In this document: positions 1 to 15,600 of the stretch, in pieces
Numbering within the stretch: the first letter of the stretch is position 1
How the letters are laid out: every line of letters starts with the position of its first letter
Assembly: GCA_903813345.2 (NCBI GenBank)
Contig: CAIIXF020000004.1
Location: forward strand, 10,176,196-10,240,195
DNA from: Owenia fusiformis
Lineage: Eukaryota; Annelida; Polychaeta; Sabellida; Oweniidae
Length of the DNA stretch: 64,000 bases
Reading direction: 5' to 3'
Made by a program: the position numbers and the translations under genes
Notes under the pieces: generated by a model
The model's input: the letters and a program-made list of their open reading frames with translations, nothing else
What the model was told of the DNA's origin: nothing
Database searches by the model: none

Positions 1-1082
1 AAAAATATTGTGTTTTATTTTTTATAAGTATGAAGTACTCTTTAAGATTTCATGTTTTAAAGTATACAATACAGTGCTTTCAGTAGGCTTGTCCAAAAGT
101 GCGTCCCTGGGACGGATTGATTTTCCAAAATTGTGTCCCCCCTCAAAAAAGTGCGTCCGCATGAAAAAAGGTTCCCGGGAATTCAATGTCACATTTTTGC
201 ACTGAACGAAAAAAAATTGATGAAACGTTTGCATCAGTTTTGTTATTTTTTGGCCCAGATCAGTGTTCTGCACACGTCTAGTAGGTCATTAAATGATGCA
301 GATACCTTCATTTGAAAGAGGTTACTAATATTCAACCATTAAATACCGTTTTTCTTCGCGTATTTCAAAGCAATTTGCTATTGATTTTGATCGCTCAGAA
401 AGTTTCATTAGGAGCAATCTCCATGAGGTTCAATTCTTTGGTCCAGTTTTTTGCGCATGCGCAACAAATCCAGCAATTTGATTAGTTAAAATTATCAAGA
501 CGCATGCGCGATTAATAATCACGGCCAATCATAGGACTCGTACCGATTACCGCTCGGAAATCAACTACTAGTGATTGTCCTATCACATACCTCATACTAT
601 ATTGATCGGAAATCAACTTCCGGGAAAGAAAGTCCAAAAGATAATTTTATTTCTTTTAGAAATAGAATATCCTTCGTTTATTTAGCGGATTTTGACCAAA
701 TAAAAGACTGAAGGTAAGATCTTTATCAATCCATATCCAGAGATGATTTTTTGATATGACCTGCACTGCGTCCAAGTGACCCCTCATTTTCATTGTTTGG
801 GGTCCCTATAATAAAAACCGGGTCCTCTCCATTATGGGACGGCGTTAATGAAAGCACAGCAATACTTTTTGAGAGAAAGAGTGTTTCTAAGTTCAGAGTT
901 AAAACCGACAGAATTGAGCTTCAGTGTTTTAAAGGAAAATAAGAATTGTGCATTTTGCAAAAAGTAAAATTCTGAATAAAAAGTGTTAATTAAAAACCTA
1001 TAAGGGTACAACTTCCTTGCATTAATTACAACTTCCTTGCATTAACGAGATTCTCTCGTAATTAAAGCTCGTTTAACTCCAG
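1..1082. other. 5' flank or upstream intron of the RhoGEF gene, no coding sequence recognised
   Basis: I see no convincing exon here. Around 85-165 there is a low-complexity stretch repeating GTGCGTCC/GGGACGGA-type words in both orientations, which looks like a short imperfect palindromic repeat. A possible non-coding leader exon ends at about 713 (AGACTGAAG followed by GTAAGATC), but nothing proves it. The words ACAACTTCCTTGCATTAA are duplicated at about 1008-1045 just before the first recognised coding exon. The transcription start of the downstream gene is not identified. Confidence 0.4.
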
Positions 1083-4000
1083 AGTGTTGAAGCTAACGTT
1101 GTTCGACGTCCACAAACAGAAATCAAAGAGAGGCCAAAGTCTGATATTGTCTCCGTGAAATGGTCCGATTCAGTGAAAGACCAGATGACATTAAAGCCCA
1201 ATGAGAGAAAGGGAAAGATTCTACGTCAGAGAGCCAAAACTGATTTAGGTGAGTTGTTTGTGTGTCAATGCGAATGAGATGTCATTATGATTAGGGTGTC
1301 ATTGGAAATAGGATGTCAATATGATTAGGGTGTCATTGGGAATAGGATGTGATCATGATTATGGTGTCATTGGGAATGGGGTGGGTTAATGATTCAGTCA
1401 TTAACCCTTTGATTAGTGTCATTGGGAATAGGATGTCATATGATTGTGGTGTCATTGGGAATGGGATGTTATTATGATAAGTGTCATTGGAATGGGAATG
1501 GGATGTCATTATGATAAGTGTCATTGGGAAAAGTGTGTTATCATGATAAGGATGTCATTTGGAATAGTATTCATGATTAGGGTGTCATTGGAAATGGGAT
1601 GTCAATATGATTAGTGTCATTGGGAATAGAGTGTCATCATGATTAGGGTGTCATTGGGAATAGAGTGTCATCATGACTAGTGTGTCATTGGGAATAGTAT
1701 TTCATCATGATTAGGGTGTCATTAGAAATGGGATGTCAATATGATTAGTGTCATTGCGAATAGGGGGTCATCATGTATGGTGTGTCATTGGGAATAGGAT
1801 GTCATTATGATTAGTGCCATTGGGAATAGTATTTCATCATGATTAGGGTGTCATTGGAAATGGGGTGGCTTCATGATGAGGGTCTTATTGAGAACAGGGT
1901 GTTTCGTAAATATTTTGAATCAAGCCAGCAAAGAATTGTAGACCAGAAACACTTATTGAAATCCCCCTCCCTCCCCATATAATCCTCTTCATTTGAGCAT
2001 TTAAGTTCATTCAATAATCCACACAGCAGGTGAATATCAACTTTTATTACATGAAGTGAATAATAAGAAAGTAATAAAACATGAACTCTGGTCATGCAGC
2101 AGGTGCATTATTTTATAGTAAAATGTATAATAGTAGAGTGAAAAACAGTGAAATTGGCAAGGTATCTAAAAGTGATATTTCGAATAGTTTTACCTCTTGT
2201 TTTCATAGTTTCTCTAACTTTTCCTGGATATTGTTCAGCAGTTGGTGTTTGGGGGTCAGTGTCTTTAACAAATCGGGTTCAGCAGTTGGTGTCTGTAACA
2301 AATGGCAGGTGGTGATATTTTGCATGTAAATGCAAGTGTTTTTCTTGTCAGATATTGTAAATACATGAAGACCAAATTATTGAATGGGGTGGAAACATAA
2401 TTATAATTCATATTTCAAGATCATAGATCTTTACTATTTTAACAATTTGATTTTAACTGCAGGAATAAATTGGTACATAAACATTGTTACCTTAAATGCA
2501 TTCGTTCGACTTGGCTTCTTAAAAGAAAGCTTCGTCTTCACACTTTCAATTTACAAAAAATCTCTGAATAGATTCCTATAATGAGCGTGTGATTTTCTCA
2601 GTCTATTTATAATTTGGCTGAACAGTAGTACAATATACTGATATACTTGTATAGTTTTAAGTAAAGATCAAAATATAACAGCTGAATATAATTACAGGGT
2701 AGAAAATTTAAGGTGAATTTAACTTATTAAGATAAATTATATTTTTGAATTTTGATATGATTTCAAGAGTAAGTGGACATCGTTAAAATCAGATCAATTA
2801 TTCTTGTTAGTCCACGTTTTTTAATTCTTTTGAAAACTTGTCAATACATTTGCCCTTAAACCCATTAGTTAAATGTTTTCTGTCAAATTAACTGTTCAAA
2901 ATTGCTGTGAAATATAAAAAAACTGCTCAATTTTGTGCTTGTTTTGAGGTAATGAAGCTTAAAATGTCATATATCTCGTTTCTTGAAATTTCTGACAAAA
3001 GTGATAATAATTCATGACATGAAATTGAAATGTTTAAAATTTGAAATAGCGAAGGTGACGTGAAGTCCTCAAATCCTCTCTGATTTGAAAAAATAAAAGG
3101 CATAAAATAGCCTTACACTTTTTGAACTATGATTATGATCTTCAACTGGCATCATTCCACGTTAACTCCTATCCTATCCACTATATTTTAGATTTTTAGC
3201 TAATAGTACTTCCCCTGGAGGTCCTTGATATATTTTAGATTTTTAGGCTAATAGTACTTCCCCTGGAGGTCTGGAGATATCTGTTACCACCCCCCCCCCC
3301 CCCCCCCCCCCCCTTCGCCATTCCATTATATTCCATCATTATTTTCAAATATCAGATCATCATTGATTGCACCAACAGAAATGTATACAGATATTCAACT
3401 CAAGATCAGTAATATTTTGATAAATGTTGGTGAGAGATAACATTGATCATTCCCAGCATGAATTGCTATGTGTCAAATGTAATAAATCCACTTCATATTC
3501 TGGGTCATGTTGACCTTTCAATATCATTGCCAAGATGATCTTGCTTTTGTTTGCTTTGTATTCACAAACTAAAGGAGTTTGTAAGGAAGAAAAGAAAATG
3601 GGTTGAAATCAACACTTTATTCATCAAGTAAAGCAAAAAAAAGTGACAAACTTTATTGAAAAAATTTGAAGAAAATGCGATAAGAATTAATGTTAGCAGA
3701 CGTCTCATTCAATGTTCAGTGTTATCTTCCTTGATCTAAAGTGCACATACCTTTCCTCTTAAAAATTTGAATGAAGTGTTTAATTTTCTTGCTTTTCTGT
3801 ATAATTTAGAGTGTTGACTACATGCCTGTTTACTTTATTCCTTACTAATTCTACTTTAGTCTCAAAAATTTAATGATTTTTCTAATTGATCTTGATTTTC
3901 CATTTAATTTATTGTTAACTACATCCATGTTTCTTTTATTCCTTGCTAATTCCACTCATTTCTCTCTAAAATTTGAATGAAGTGTCTGATTTTCTTGCAT

Positions 4001-7000
4001 TTCTATACAATTCAGAGTGTTGACTACATGCCTGTTTACACTATTGTTTTTTCTTTCACTATTCCACTTTTTCTCACATTATTTAATATTTCAAAAGGAC
4101 ACAGTGATCTATGCTACATACGCATTATAAGGCAAATATTTTTTAAGAGTAATATTAGTTCTTTTTATCATGTACAATACAAGTTAAGTGCTTTTTATAC
4201 ACGCATGTAAAAAAGATAAAACTTAAAATATGTTGACATATTGACATATCTAAAACGTACAAAGGTCACATGATTGAATTCAGCCAATCATAGTTCAAAT
4301 TTTTAATTTTTTCTCAGGTCACATGACTAAGGTGGTCCAATAAGAAGATCTCATATACGGTGGTCTTGAAAAAACAACTTATGAAAAATGTATTTGCCCT
4401 CTCATAAATTATAAGTTTTATATTTACACACTCGGCTCAAACGAAACACATGAAATATCAAAATAATATTGGCATAGTATAGTATTCTCTGTCTCCCATT
4501 AAACTTTATTGAATTCAAAAATGAGCAATAAAATACAAAACAAATTCTACAAAGCTCGACTAATTTTTGTGAGAGTTTTAATTTTCTTGATTATTGCAGG
4601 CTCTATTGACATATCGCAATAGGTTTTCACCAACAACAGCAGTGACTCAGAATTCAATGTTGAAATACATTCTCGAACTAGGAAGTTGACAAATAAACAC
4701 AGTACACAGTTTCAAATAGAAATTATATGTAATATTTATTTAATTCAAATCGGCAGGAGAATTACTGAATTACTAGAATTGTTTAAATTTGTATTAACAG
4801 AATATTATCAAAGAAATTTGGACATGGATTTAGCTGTGTGAAGGAATACTCAGTTGGCATATCAGGAATCCTTCTTATAGAATCTCTTAGATATAAAAGA
4901 TTTGAATTAATAATTGGATATTATAAATCAGTAAAATGATATTGAATCGGAGTACAGAGACTTCGTCACTCAAGAATTTGGAGATACAGAGATTTTTAAT
5001 GGACCTACATTTCTGTGGATGTATGTATTGTTTTATATTGGGGGGGGGGGCATGTTTAGAATTGTTAAATAGAGTGGAAAAGAGGGGAATTAGCAAGGAA
5101 TGACCTAAATAGGCATTTAGGGAATACTCTGAATTGTGCATAAATGCAAGAAAATCAGACACTTCATTCTAATTTTAGAGAGAAATGAGTGGAATTAGCA
5201 AGGAATAAAGTAAACAAGCATTTAATTAATACTCTAAAATATATAGAAATGCAAGAAAATCAGACATTTCAATCAAATTTTAGAGAGAAATTGAGTGAAA
5301 AAAGCAAGGAATAAAGTAAACAGGCATTTAGTCAACACTAATAAATTGACAGAAAATCAGACATTTCATCCTTTTAGAGAGAGAAATGAGTGGAATTAAC
5401 AAGGAATAAAGTAATCAGACATGAAGTTATTCTCTAAATTATATAAAAATGCAAGAAAAACAGACACTTCATTCAAATTTTAGAGAAATTGAGTGAAATA
5501 AGCAAGGAAAAAAGTGAACAGGCATGTAGTCAACACTCTAAAATGTATAGAAATGCAAGAAACCTAGACACTTCATTCAAATTTTAGAGAAATTGAGTGA
5601 AATAAGCATGAACGGATACAGTATCTCACAGCTCAATCAATGTCATGGTTCTAATACAGGTTATTCGCATGAATGGTTGAAAATGAAAAATTTGCAAAAA
5701 AACTGATTGAAAGTTCTCTCACCGAGCTAATACAAAAAATATAAAAAGACTGACTGTCAGATATATCAAAAAGATATGTCACTTTGCATGTATGCTGAAA
5801 AATTAAATTATTATCATAATTTGCTGATATCAACTTTAAAATAAAAATTGAACAAGTTGTGGATGTGAATTTTCTAAGAAATTATAAACAGTGATCTTTA
5901 TTCGTGTCTTTTCACAAATATTCATTTTTACAAGGAAGTAATCGTGCAAATGTCACTCTGCCTTTTCACTTTTTGGTGGAAAATTTCCATTTAATGTTAC
6001 TTTGAATAGTGGGTTATAAATGTTAAGCATGCATATTACTATCAGTACCTTCATTAGCAGGAGATTGGGGAAGCTTTTATGAGTTGTTTTCACCTAATGA
6101 TATTTTTGCCTCAAGGATTTTGTTGATGTTGAGGAGTTTTAGCTTTTACTATATCAGATCTGCTCTGACATGTTATCAACACCCCCCCCCCCCCCACCTC
6201 AACTATTCCCACCTCCTTTTTATTATCTTAAGATTTTAGGCACCTACTATTATTGAGTATTACCAACATCCCCCCACCCCAACATATGTCAGGGCTCTCG
6301 CCAGGCTTATACTGTGGCGCAGCACCGCACTCTATTTAGGTCCCTCCACACCCTATTGGCAAATCATGACCGTTTCCAAAGTCTAAACTTGACTGAATAT
6401 TGTATACAATAATAGCATGTAAAAAGGATAAAACATAACATAAATATGATTTATCCAGTTGAACGGTTATTCTGAAGATGTTAGCACCACACCCTAAATA
6501 TTTCCTGGTGAGAGCCCTGTAAGTTGAGGGAGAGAAGCACATAATGTAAGATCAACTTCAGTAATTATATATTACATGATTCCAGGTGGACCAGAGGTGA
6601 TATCAAAGGCACTCGCACAATATGAACAGGTGAACTCGGCCACGTCTCAGGATTTTGACAACCTAGAACCTCTCCCAGATTTCAAGCGGAAAACGAAGTC
6701 AACGAAGAAAGAGAACAGAAGAGTAAGTGTTGTAACATTTTCTACATCGTAACATCAATTCAGTTCTATTGTTATGTCCTGGTTATGCATCCTCCTAAGC
6801 AGGTATCCAGAATCCGTACCTCCTTCTTTCCCCCTGCTATAACCAATTTGGAAGCACCCGATTAAACTGAATCACGTGATCTAATTATGTGCAATGACTT
6901 ATACATGATTTCTGTCGCAGTCAATCAGATTGTGAGTTCTTAATCGGGGAAATGCTAACTGCTTATCACAGGGGGTAAAAAGAATATATTCTGGATTTTG

Positions 7001-10000
7001 AAGCCCTGTGATCGTAGGATGTGGTTATGTAACCACCAAGAAGATGCAGTGTTCTACACAGGATTTTTTCTCAAGTGGGTGTAAAATTCTCATTTTCACA
7101 ATTAGACCAAAACTGATCCAAAATGCCTGTTTTTCATGATTTTCCTTATCTTCAAATGGTAGCAAATGGATTTTCAGGTAGGTGCAAGCCAGTTTTCAAA
7201 ATCTCAGGTGTGTGCTGTGCCTACTTGCTTTGATGCTTGGGAGATCACTAAAATGTGACATGTTGTTACTGTTACCATTTTTGTAACTAGCTGTTACACT
7301 TTTGTAATTGCAATCATGTGGTGGCATTTTTTCAGATCAAGTAGGCAGAGCACCCACCTGATATTTTGAAAAAGGCTTGCACCCACCTGAAAATCCATTT
7401 GCATCCACTTGAAGATGAGGAAAATCGTGAAAAATGTGCATTTTGGATCAGTTTTGGTCTCAATTGTGAAAATGAGAATTTTACACCCACTTGAGAAAAA
7501 ATCCTGTGTAGAACACTGCATCTTCTTGGTGGTTACATATTGTTCTTCTGAATAAGATTCACATAAGATTAATAAAATATAAACTATGGGTTCTCATTAG
7601 GACCCTAAAAATGTACCATTCTTTCGTGAGTTTCCTGGAAACCCAGATTGGCATATATCTGTGACAGAATTTTGAACTAAAAATGTTCTAATTTGACAAT
7701 TTCATCTAATGCACACAAATGGTGTTTTAAAATGTGAAATGGATTCATGTTTCCTTATTGTATGAAATTAAAGTCACATTATACATATTTAAAGAGTAAA
7801 ATGGTATATTGTCTGTGTACATTATCATAATTTTCTCTTTGCAAATACTTATTCACCTGAACTTTGGACTTGTGGGAGAAAATTGGAGACAATTAGTTGA
7901 AAATTGGATGTCAAATTCTGCCAAATTGTGGGCTAGATTAAAACTTCCATTCATGAAAAGCCTTTATTTGAGTATACACTTTTCTGCAATAAACACTTTT
8001 TAGTAAACACATTTCTGCTGTAAACACCATATTTGAGTAAACATTTCTTTGTGTATCAGTAAAGCCGCAATTTTCAAAATCATCTAAATTGCCAAGGTGC
8101 TTTCAAATCTCAACCAGGAGCTTGGTGATTTTAAATGCTCAATGTGGTATCAGTTTGACAGGGAAATCTGATATATACTTTCATTAACAAAATGATATGT
8201 AATGTTGTATCTTTGCTTTAGATTTAATGAAAGAAACTCAAATTTAATGTCAAGCTGTCGAGGTTTTTATAAGAGACAATATTAAATTTTTATTTTTGAT
8301 CTCATTGGTTTTATATTATTTGTGATTATTTCAATGAAGATGGCCATATCCAGCTGTGTTGAGAATCTGAATAAACAAACATTTCATTGTTTTCTTTTAA
8401 TATGGAGAAGGATCGTATGAAGTTTTGATCTCAACTTAATGATATTGAGATCCTTTCAATGTCAAGGTGGGAGTTAGTTAGAATTTCAATTTTTATGTTC
8501 AGTAGAACTTGTCTATTCCGAACACCAATCAGACAGACTAAAAGTGTTCCACTTGGTGGGTGTTCTCATTTTAAGTATTTTTTAACATAGAAATCTATGA
8601 CAAAGAATGAGACAGAAAAAATGTTCATAGAATTTCAATTTTTATGTTCAGTAAAACATGTCATTGCGAACATCAATCAGACAGACTAAAAGTGTTCAAA
8701 TTGGTAGGTGTTCTCATTTTAAGTATTTTTTAACATGGAAGTCTATGAGAGATCAAAGAATGAGACAGAAAAAGTGTTCATATAGAAAGGTGTTCAGATT
8801 GTTTATGTTTATTTCTTTCTTTCAAATACACACAAAAATATAATTCATGAAATGGATGACACTTAATAAAGTGTATATTCCCAAAATTGAACGACAATAA
8901 GGAGATGTTTTGATATACAGGTTTATCTGTATGGTATGTGAAGAAAATAAATTAACATACATTTCATGTAAGCAATATTATATTCAATAGAAAATCATTT
9001 TTATGTCACCACCAAGAAATGGTGACATATTGTTTCAGTCTCCAACTTTCTTGTGGACTTTGTTTGGCAACTGTAACATGGCGTTTGTCTGTAACAAATT
9101 ACGGTGTTTGTAACAAATGGCAGGTAGTTACATTTTGCATGTTAATACCTTGTTTGTTATTACCTGTTTTCAATGTTCTATAGTACAAAATATAAGGGGA
9201 CTATAGGTCTTTTTAATCATTTAATAGGAAGGATGAGAGAGATATGTTTAGATATAAGATTCCATATCCTAAATACACAGAAATTATACCTGTTGTATTA
9301 CTGTTCTAGAGGGATGGTCTATTCTGATATTAATGATCTAATTTGTTTATTCTTGGAAGTTTGGTGATGCTATTTGAACACATTAAGAAATATAGGATTA
9401 GGCAAAGAATATAAAATATAGAATTTATTCGCATGCAGTATTTCCCTTTCATGACAATATTGGTCACTATGGAAACCATGAGTATTTTAATAAATATTGT
9501 TAAACAAAGTAATTATAGCATTTTTGGCAAAATATCTAGATCAGGGGCCTTCATTTATCAATAAATAGGATTCTAAGTAAATCCAAGTTTTAATAAAATC
9601 CAGTTTCACTTAATACAATATATTTTTGTATTTTGACATTTTTTCCTCTTAGACACTCAACTTTTATGGTTTATTGTTCAACTCTAGACTCTTCTCAAAA
9701 TATTAATTGCCTTATTTCACTCAATTTCTCTCTTTAATTTGAATGAATTAAGCGTTTATGGCAATTCTTTATACTTTAAAGACTTCACATCATGTTCATT
9801 AATCTTATTCCTTGCTAATTCAACTCCTTTTTCAGATATTTCCTATTTTTCATGACCAATGAAATCTTTCACACTGGCAGCAACTTTTAAATGTCAAGTG
9901 TTAGGGTGACTTGGTAATATATGAATTTATTGATAGAAGGAAAGAAGTCTGAATGTTATTGCCAAATTTCCTTGTTCACAATTTCTGAGCATAAAATATC

Positions 10001-12620
10001 CGTCTGCTCATGCTTATTTCACTCAATTTCTCTCTAAAATTTGAATGAAGTGTCTGATTTTCTTGCATTTCTGTATAATATCGAGTGTTAATTACGTCCC
10101 TGTTTACTTTATTCCTTGCAAATTCCACTCTTTCTCACCCAATTTCATTTTTTAAAGATAAACCCCTAATTGAATGTTTCATGTGTCGGCAGATAGCATT
10201 TTACCAATGAGATTCGTTTATTTAAATTACCAGGAAGTCTGATGTTATTGTTGAAATATTGGCTTGCTAAACTGTGCATACTCCAAACCTGAAAAAAAAG
10301 AAATGTACATGTATCAATTTTAACTCAAATGAATAATGAAGAAATTTTGGACAACTTATTATCAATCGAGGTGACACGTGCTCTTCTTAAATATGTTAAT
10401 GTATGGAAAAGTCTAAAAATGCCTGAAACTCAGGTAAATTTGACGGTGAAATAGGCATGTTATAATTTGGAAATCAAAAAAGTTCTTTGGTTTGCAATAT
10501 TTTTTACATCCTCCTTATGCTGGATTCCAGGCATGTTATCTACGTTCCTTCTTTCTTTTGTAAGAACGGTTTTACGAGTTCTGGAGGCTTGTGTTTCGAG
10601 GATGTATTTTTTACATTTTGATGTAAAACCTGTGTATGTTGAACATTTTTTTTGCTAAGAGAGGATAATTTATGCAGAAGTCAGTAGAGTAAGTGTGGAG
10701 GAAGGGTGTTCACTAGAGATAGGTGTTCACTAGAGGAAGATGTTCGCTAAGACAGGTCTTACTGTATTGACATTATGCCATTTGACATATTGACCTGTGA
10801 ACACTGAACACCTGCCAATCTGAACACTTGCGACCAGTCAAAGTAGCATTCAGATAGGCAGATTTACCTAAACCTCTTGACTACCTGGAGTGACGAGATA
10901 TCTCTGTCACAAAATTTTTACTAAAATTGCTCTTATTTGAACAGTTTTCATCCAATTTAAACAAAACTTGTTTTAGAATTTGTAGAAATGATCTCCGCCG
11001 TCTGATTTTACTAAGTTGAGCATCTAAAGTTGTATATGAATGTAGTTAAATATCAAAAGGTAGCAAAAATGAAAAATTCTCTGGTTTCAACCGATTTTAG
11101 AGACTGGGATTCAAGAAGTTAATTGAAAAACAAACTTCAATTGTTCAAGACTGATTTCAATATTATGTAATATCTTTTCCAGCTCTCAACACCTCATCCC
11201 ATTAAAGTCAGACAAGAAAGGACCCCTCCTACTAAACGCCATAATTTCAAGAGGCCCCTTGCACTAAAACGATGTAACAGTGCGCCTGATATCAGGACGA
11301 AGCCAACTTTTAATAAAGGTAAGTTCGCCATTTAAAATGTAATTTTCATTACAAAATACAGCATACCTCGAGACTTCTCTTGGAAATTGTTCACCATTTT
11401 CAAAATTCGCAATTTTCCCACACTTAGCAACTCTTAATCTCTGATCAATTTTCTTATAGTCTGTTTCAACCAATGAATTGAATTATCAATGATTTTATTA
11501 AGGTATTATCACTGATGAACAATCAATCATGGCTTTAAATGCGTCACAGTTAACTTGCTTCAATGAACATGTTATTTTGTTGCTAAGTAACCACGTTGAC
11601 AGATGTCCCCCTGGGAGTATTCACTCTATCGGAGATCAATAATCGGAAGTTCTAATATGAATTAAACACATTTTGATGATGTAATGGTTCACCCCTTCTC
11701 AAGATTTATGCTTCACTGAATTTCATAATAACTCGTATGTTTGAATGTCTATCCATGTGTTGAGTGAAACATTTATACAAAAACATGGATACGGGTCATT
11801 AGATGAACTTGGAAGTCATAATTGATCCACTGAGGTAGTAACAGTGAAGAGTTTAGGGATGTTGAACTGTTTTAAACTTAGTAACTATTTTATTGGTTAT
11901 GTCCCCTCCTGAATGTCCCGTCCCGAAATGGATAATTCCCGTCCCGTCCCGAAATATTTTTATCCCGTGACATCCTTAGAAGAGTTTATAAGAAATGTGC
12001 CATATAAGAATGAAGCTAACATTCTTGAATTGAACTGCTGTGGGCTGATAATTTTACCACCATATCATGGCAAACTCATTTATGCCCGACTCGCATTTGC
12101 TACGATTCATAGGCCGGTGCCCCGCCAATTGAGTATTTTGTTCAGAATTATATTCAGTTTTGAACAAAATACTCAGTCGGACGGGACCGGCCGATGAATC
12201 GGAGCAAATGTGACCCAAGCAGTGACCCAAGCATAAGATATGAATATGATTGGAGCAGGTACTATCCATATTTCAATGAGTTGGCCATAAAATATCAGTC
12301 AAATTACAACTGACAGCTGGCAGCTTAACTGGAATGCTAACTAAGGAATATGAATTTGATTTTAGACAAGAAAGTTGAATTATGAGGCATTTGTACATCT
12401 GTTTATTAACATCTGCAACATCTGTGTATGATGGAAGAATCCAGGTTATCATTATCATATTATCATATATATTCCAGGGAACATGTGCAAAGATGACGTT
12501 GATGTTGACGCCACTGTGACATCACAAGTGGCTTATAACAGCGACAACCCTGATGTTTTTGATTCGGAAGATGAAACTAAAAGTTCATCATCTAATACAG
12601 TGCCGCAATCTGTTGATCAG
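1083..12620 (+). CDS. ARHGEF9-like: N-terminal low-complexity exons of the RhoGEF (four exons)
   Basis: Four exons precede the SH3 exon: 1083-1248 (ends in phase 1), 6586-6722 (1 to 0), 11183-11318 (0 to 1) and 12478-12620 (1 to 0). The reading frame is open through all four only in the spliced frame, and the phases fit at each junction, so I accept them although no family domain is visible. The protein is rich in K, R, T and S, for example [15 protein letters not shown] and [15 protein letters not shown], and becomes acidic in the last exon. In vertebrate ASEF proteins the region before the SH3 binds APC and inhibits the GEF. Whether this region does the same cannot be read from sequence. 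Confidence 0.75.
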
Positions 12621-15600
12621 GTAAATTTTGTCCAGTTCTGTGTCACAACTAAGAAGCTGTGACATTGTTACACTCAGGGTTTTTGTGAATGGCATTGGCA
12701 TTAGCATCTGTAACAAAGGGTCACAATGCTTTTGTGTGACCAGGTTGTGACATTTTGTTTTAATGCAATGTTTTAATAAGAAGCCACTCTAACACAAACA
12801 ACATGGTTTTACATTGTAGAAATTTGATGTGGATACTCTTAACTATGCTGAGGCATTATGGGACCATGTTACCATGGATACAGAGGAATTGTGTTTCCGT
12901 GCTGGTGATGTCATCACAGTGACGGACATGTCTGACAAGGACTGGTGGTGGGGTGGAATAGAAGACCGCGAGGGGTGGTTCCCGGCAGCATTTGTTAGGG
13001 TAAAAAATAAAACACATCATGATTTTCAAATTTTAAATGCAAAACATTAGAAATATCAAAATTAAAAGTTATTGCGTATGAAAAGTAGGCTTAAAAAAGC
13101 GTAGTTTTTGAGAAAAGTAAGTTAACGTTATTCATTCAAGGAATAGTACAAGTAATTTCATCCTAAACAAAATAAAAAAGAATTCGTAACAAAATCTCAT
13201 TGAATTGAAACTTTTTTAATGTTTTGATAATGGATGCATGTTCAAGGGTTTCATGAAAAAAGTAACATTGTAACAGTCACAAAATTTCTCAAAATAACTG
13301 GCAATTTTGGTAAAAAGAATCACACAAAATTGCCCTTTGCTAGTAAAAATTCCTGTAAATTATACTGTTACATGTACAAAAAATATCTCCATGAAAGTAT
13401 TTTACATTCAATTTACAGATACGCGTGAATCAGGAAGACACGACTGAAGACATCGTCCAGAAAGTCAGAGATGGCGTTATAGACCAGAAAACTGCGATGC
13501 GACGCTACAGCGTTAGTTTCCTCAGTAAGGATCAAGCACGAGCCAATGTTGTCAATGAAATTATCAATGCCGAGAGGGAATATGTCAAACACCTTCGGGA
13601 TGTCGTTGAGGTAATTTTTATTTAGTTTCCACCTTGATTATTTTTCTCTGATCATGTGTTGTTTTTACAATTATTTTCGACAATCATTTTGTGAATTTTT
13701 CAATTTTGAGTCAGTTAGTGGAAAGTTACTGGAGATTTTTTTGATTTTTGGTTTACATTTCACAAAAATATTTGTACTTTTAGGGATACATTCGTCCATC
13801 TAAGAATAGAGCAGATATGTTTTCCGAGGAGATCATCAATACCATATATGGAAATACGGAGGAGATTTACGCATTTGCGACAGAGTTTCTGGAAGATTTG
13901 GATGCTTGCATAGACCCCTCGTACCCACATCTCAGCCAGATTGGCCAAGTCTTCCTAAAACATGTAAGGACCCCTAAGAAGTACAATTTATCAATTTAAA
14001 TCCTCTCATTTTGATATATCTATTATCTAATCTACCTGTCAGTGAATATATCTTAAAAATAAGAGCAAGAATTATCTCTAAATGAAAGAAATTCAAAGTT
14101 AAATCAAGGAAATACATGATGTCAACATTGGTATTATTGATTACCCTGTATTCCCATTAATTAGTCTCATGACACTCTGATTATAACAAACAGTTTTACA
14201 GATTTTATGCTTATGAAATCATTATGATCTCACATGTAGAATTTGTGTCCCATAATTCAATAGTTTTATGTGGCTTCGTACTCTGATTGGTTAAAACTGA
14301 ATCAAAGAATCATCCCTAATTTTGAGAGTACATAGAATATTGCCATCTTTAAAAGGGTAGTTTTGTTTCATACTAAACATTACATATTGCAGAGACATGG
14401 TTTTGAGATTTACTCCCACTATTGCAACAACCACCCACAGGGCTGTGAACAACTCAAAAACCTTCGCAAAAATGAAAAATATCAGCAATTCTTTGAGGCG
14501 TGTCGTCTTCTCCAGCAGATGATTCAGATTCCACTTGAGGGCTTTATGTTGACCCCTGTACAAAAGATCTGTAAATATCCTCTACAGCTTCAAGAGTTGT
14601 TGAAATATACACGTGCTGAACATAGGGACTATAAAAAGGTAAATGACTATGGTATTACATTGTGTTTGACTGACATTAAATTGTATGAATATATACCTGA
14701 CTAATCTGAACACTTCTTAGTTAAAATGCTTTTTAAATTTAATTTATATTAATATACTTCCATGTTAAAAACTTAAAATGTAAACACCTGCCTATTCTGA
14801 ACACTTTTGGCCTGTCCCAGTGTTGTCCAGATCAGACAGGTTTTAATGAGTATGGCATTTTATTTCATTTGAGTATGACTACACGGCTATTTACTTAATT
14901 CCTTCCTGATTTCACTCTATTCCACTCTATTTTGTATTATGAAACAAAATAATTATCTTCTCGATTATATTTTTCAATTTATATTTCTATATATCCAGGT
15001 AAAAGAAGCTCACACTGCTATGAAAGACATCGCAGTTCTAATTAACGAGAGGAAACGGAAGATTGAGAGCATAGAAAAATTGGCCATCTGGCAACAAACT
15101 GTCGAGGATTGGGATGTAAGTCATTTAAAACTAATGTGAGAGATGCTCATCTGCGGCAATTTTTTAGTCCTTCGATGAATCATATGTGAAACACCAGAGC
15201 TTCAATGTGCAACTGGTATCATTTTAGAATTTTTAATGTTCTGTGTGAAAATTCTATTTACAATTGCGTTCCATGAGAAATTTATCCGGATCTCAAATAT
15301 CTTAGAAAATGTGGCAAAAATCATTACAAAAAATAAAATATAATGTTTTACAAATTTTCAGAATTTGATCATGTGATTTATGACATTATGTACATTTACA
15401 GGGTCCTGGCATACTAGAGACAAGCTGTGAACTGATCTACACAGGAGAACTTCACAAAGTCAACTCTAGTGGATGGTCTCAAGAGAGAATGTTCTTCCTT
15501 TTTGATCACACACTTATTTACACTAAAAAGGTAGGACCCATACCTTTTCCAATAGTTTGATCAAGCCTAAATGAAATCAGAACCCCCTTGACCTATCATC

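Noticed and set aside
1263..1890. Possible CRISPR-like array
   Set aside because: Repeats are contiguous, imperfect, without constant-length unique spacers, and the DNA is eukaryotic. It is a minisatellite.
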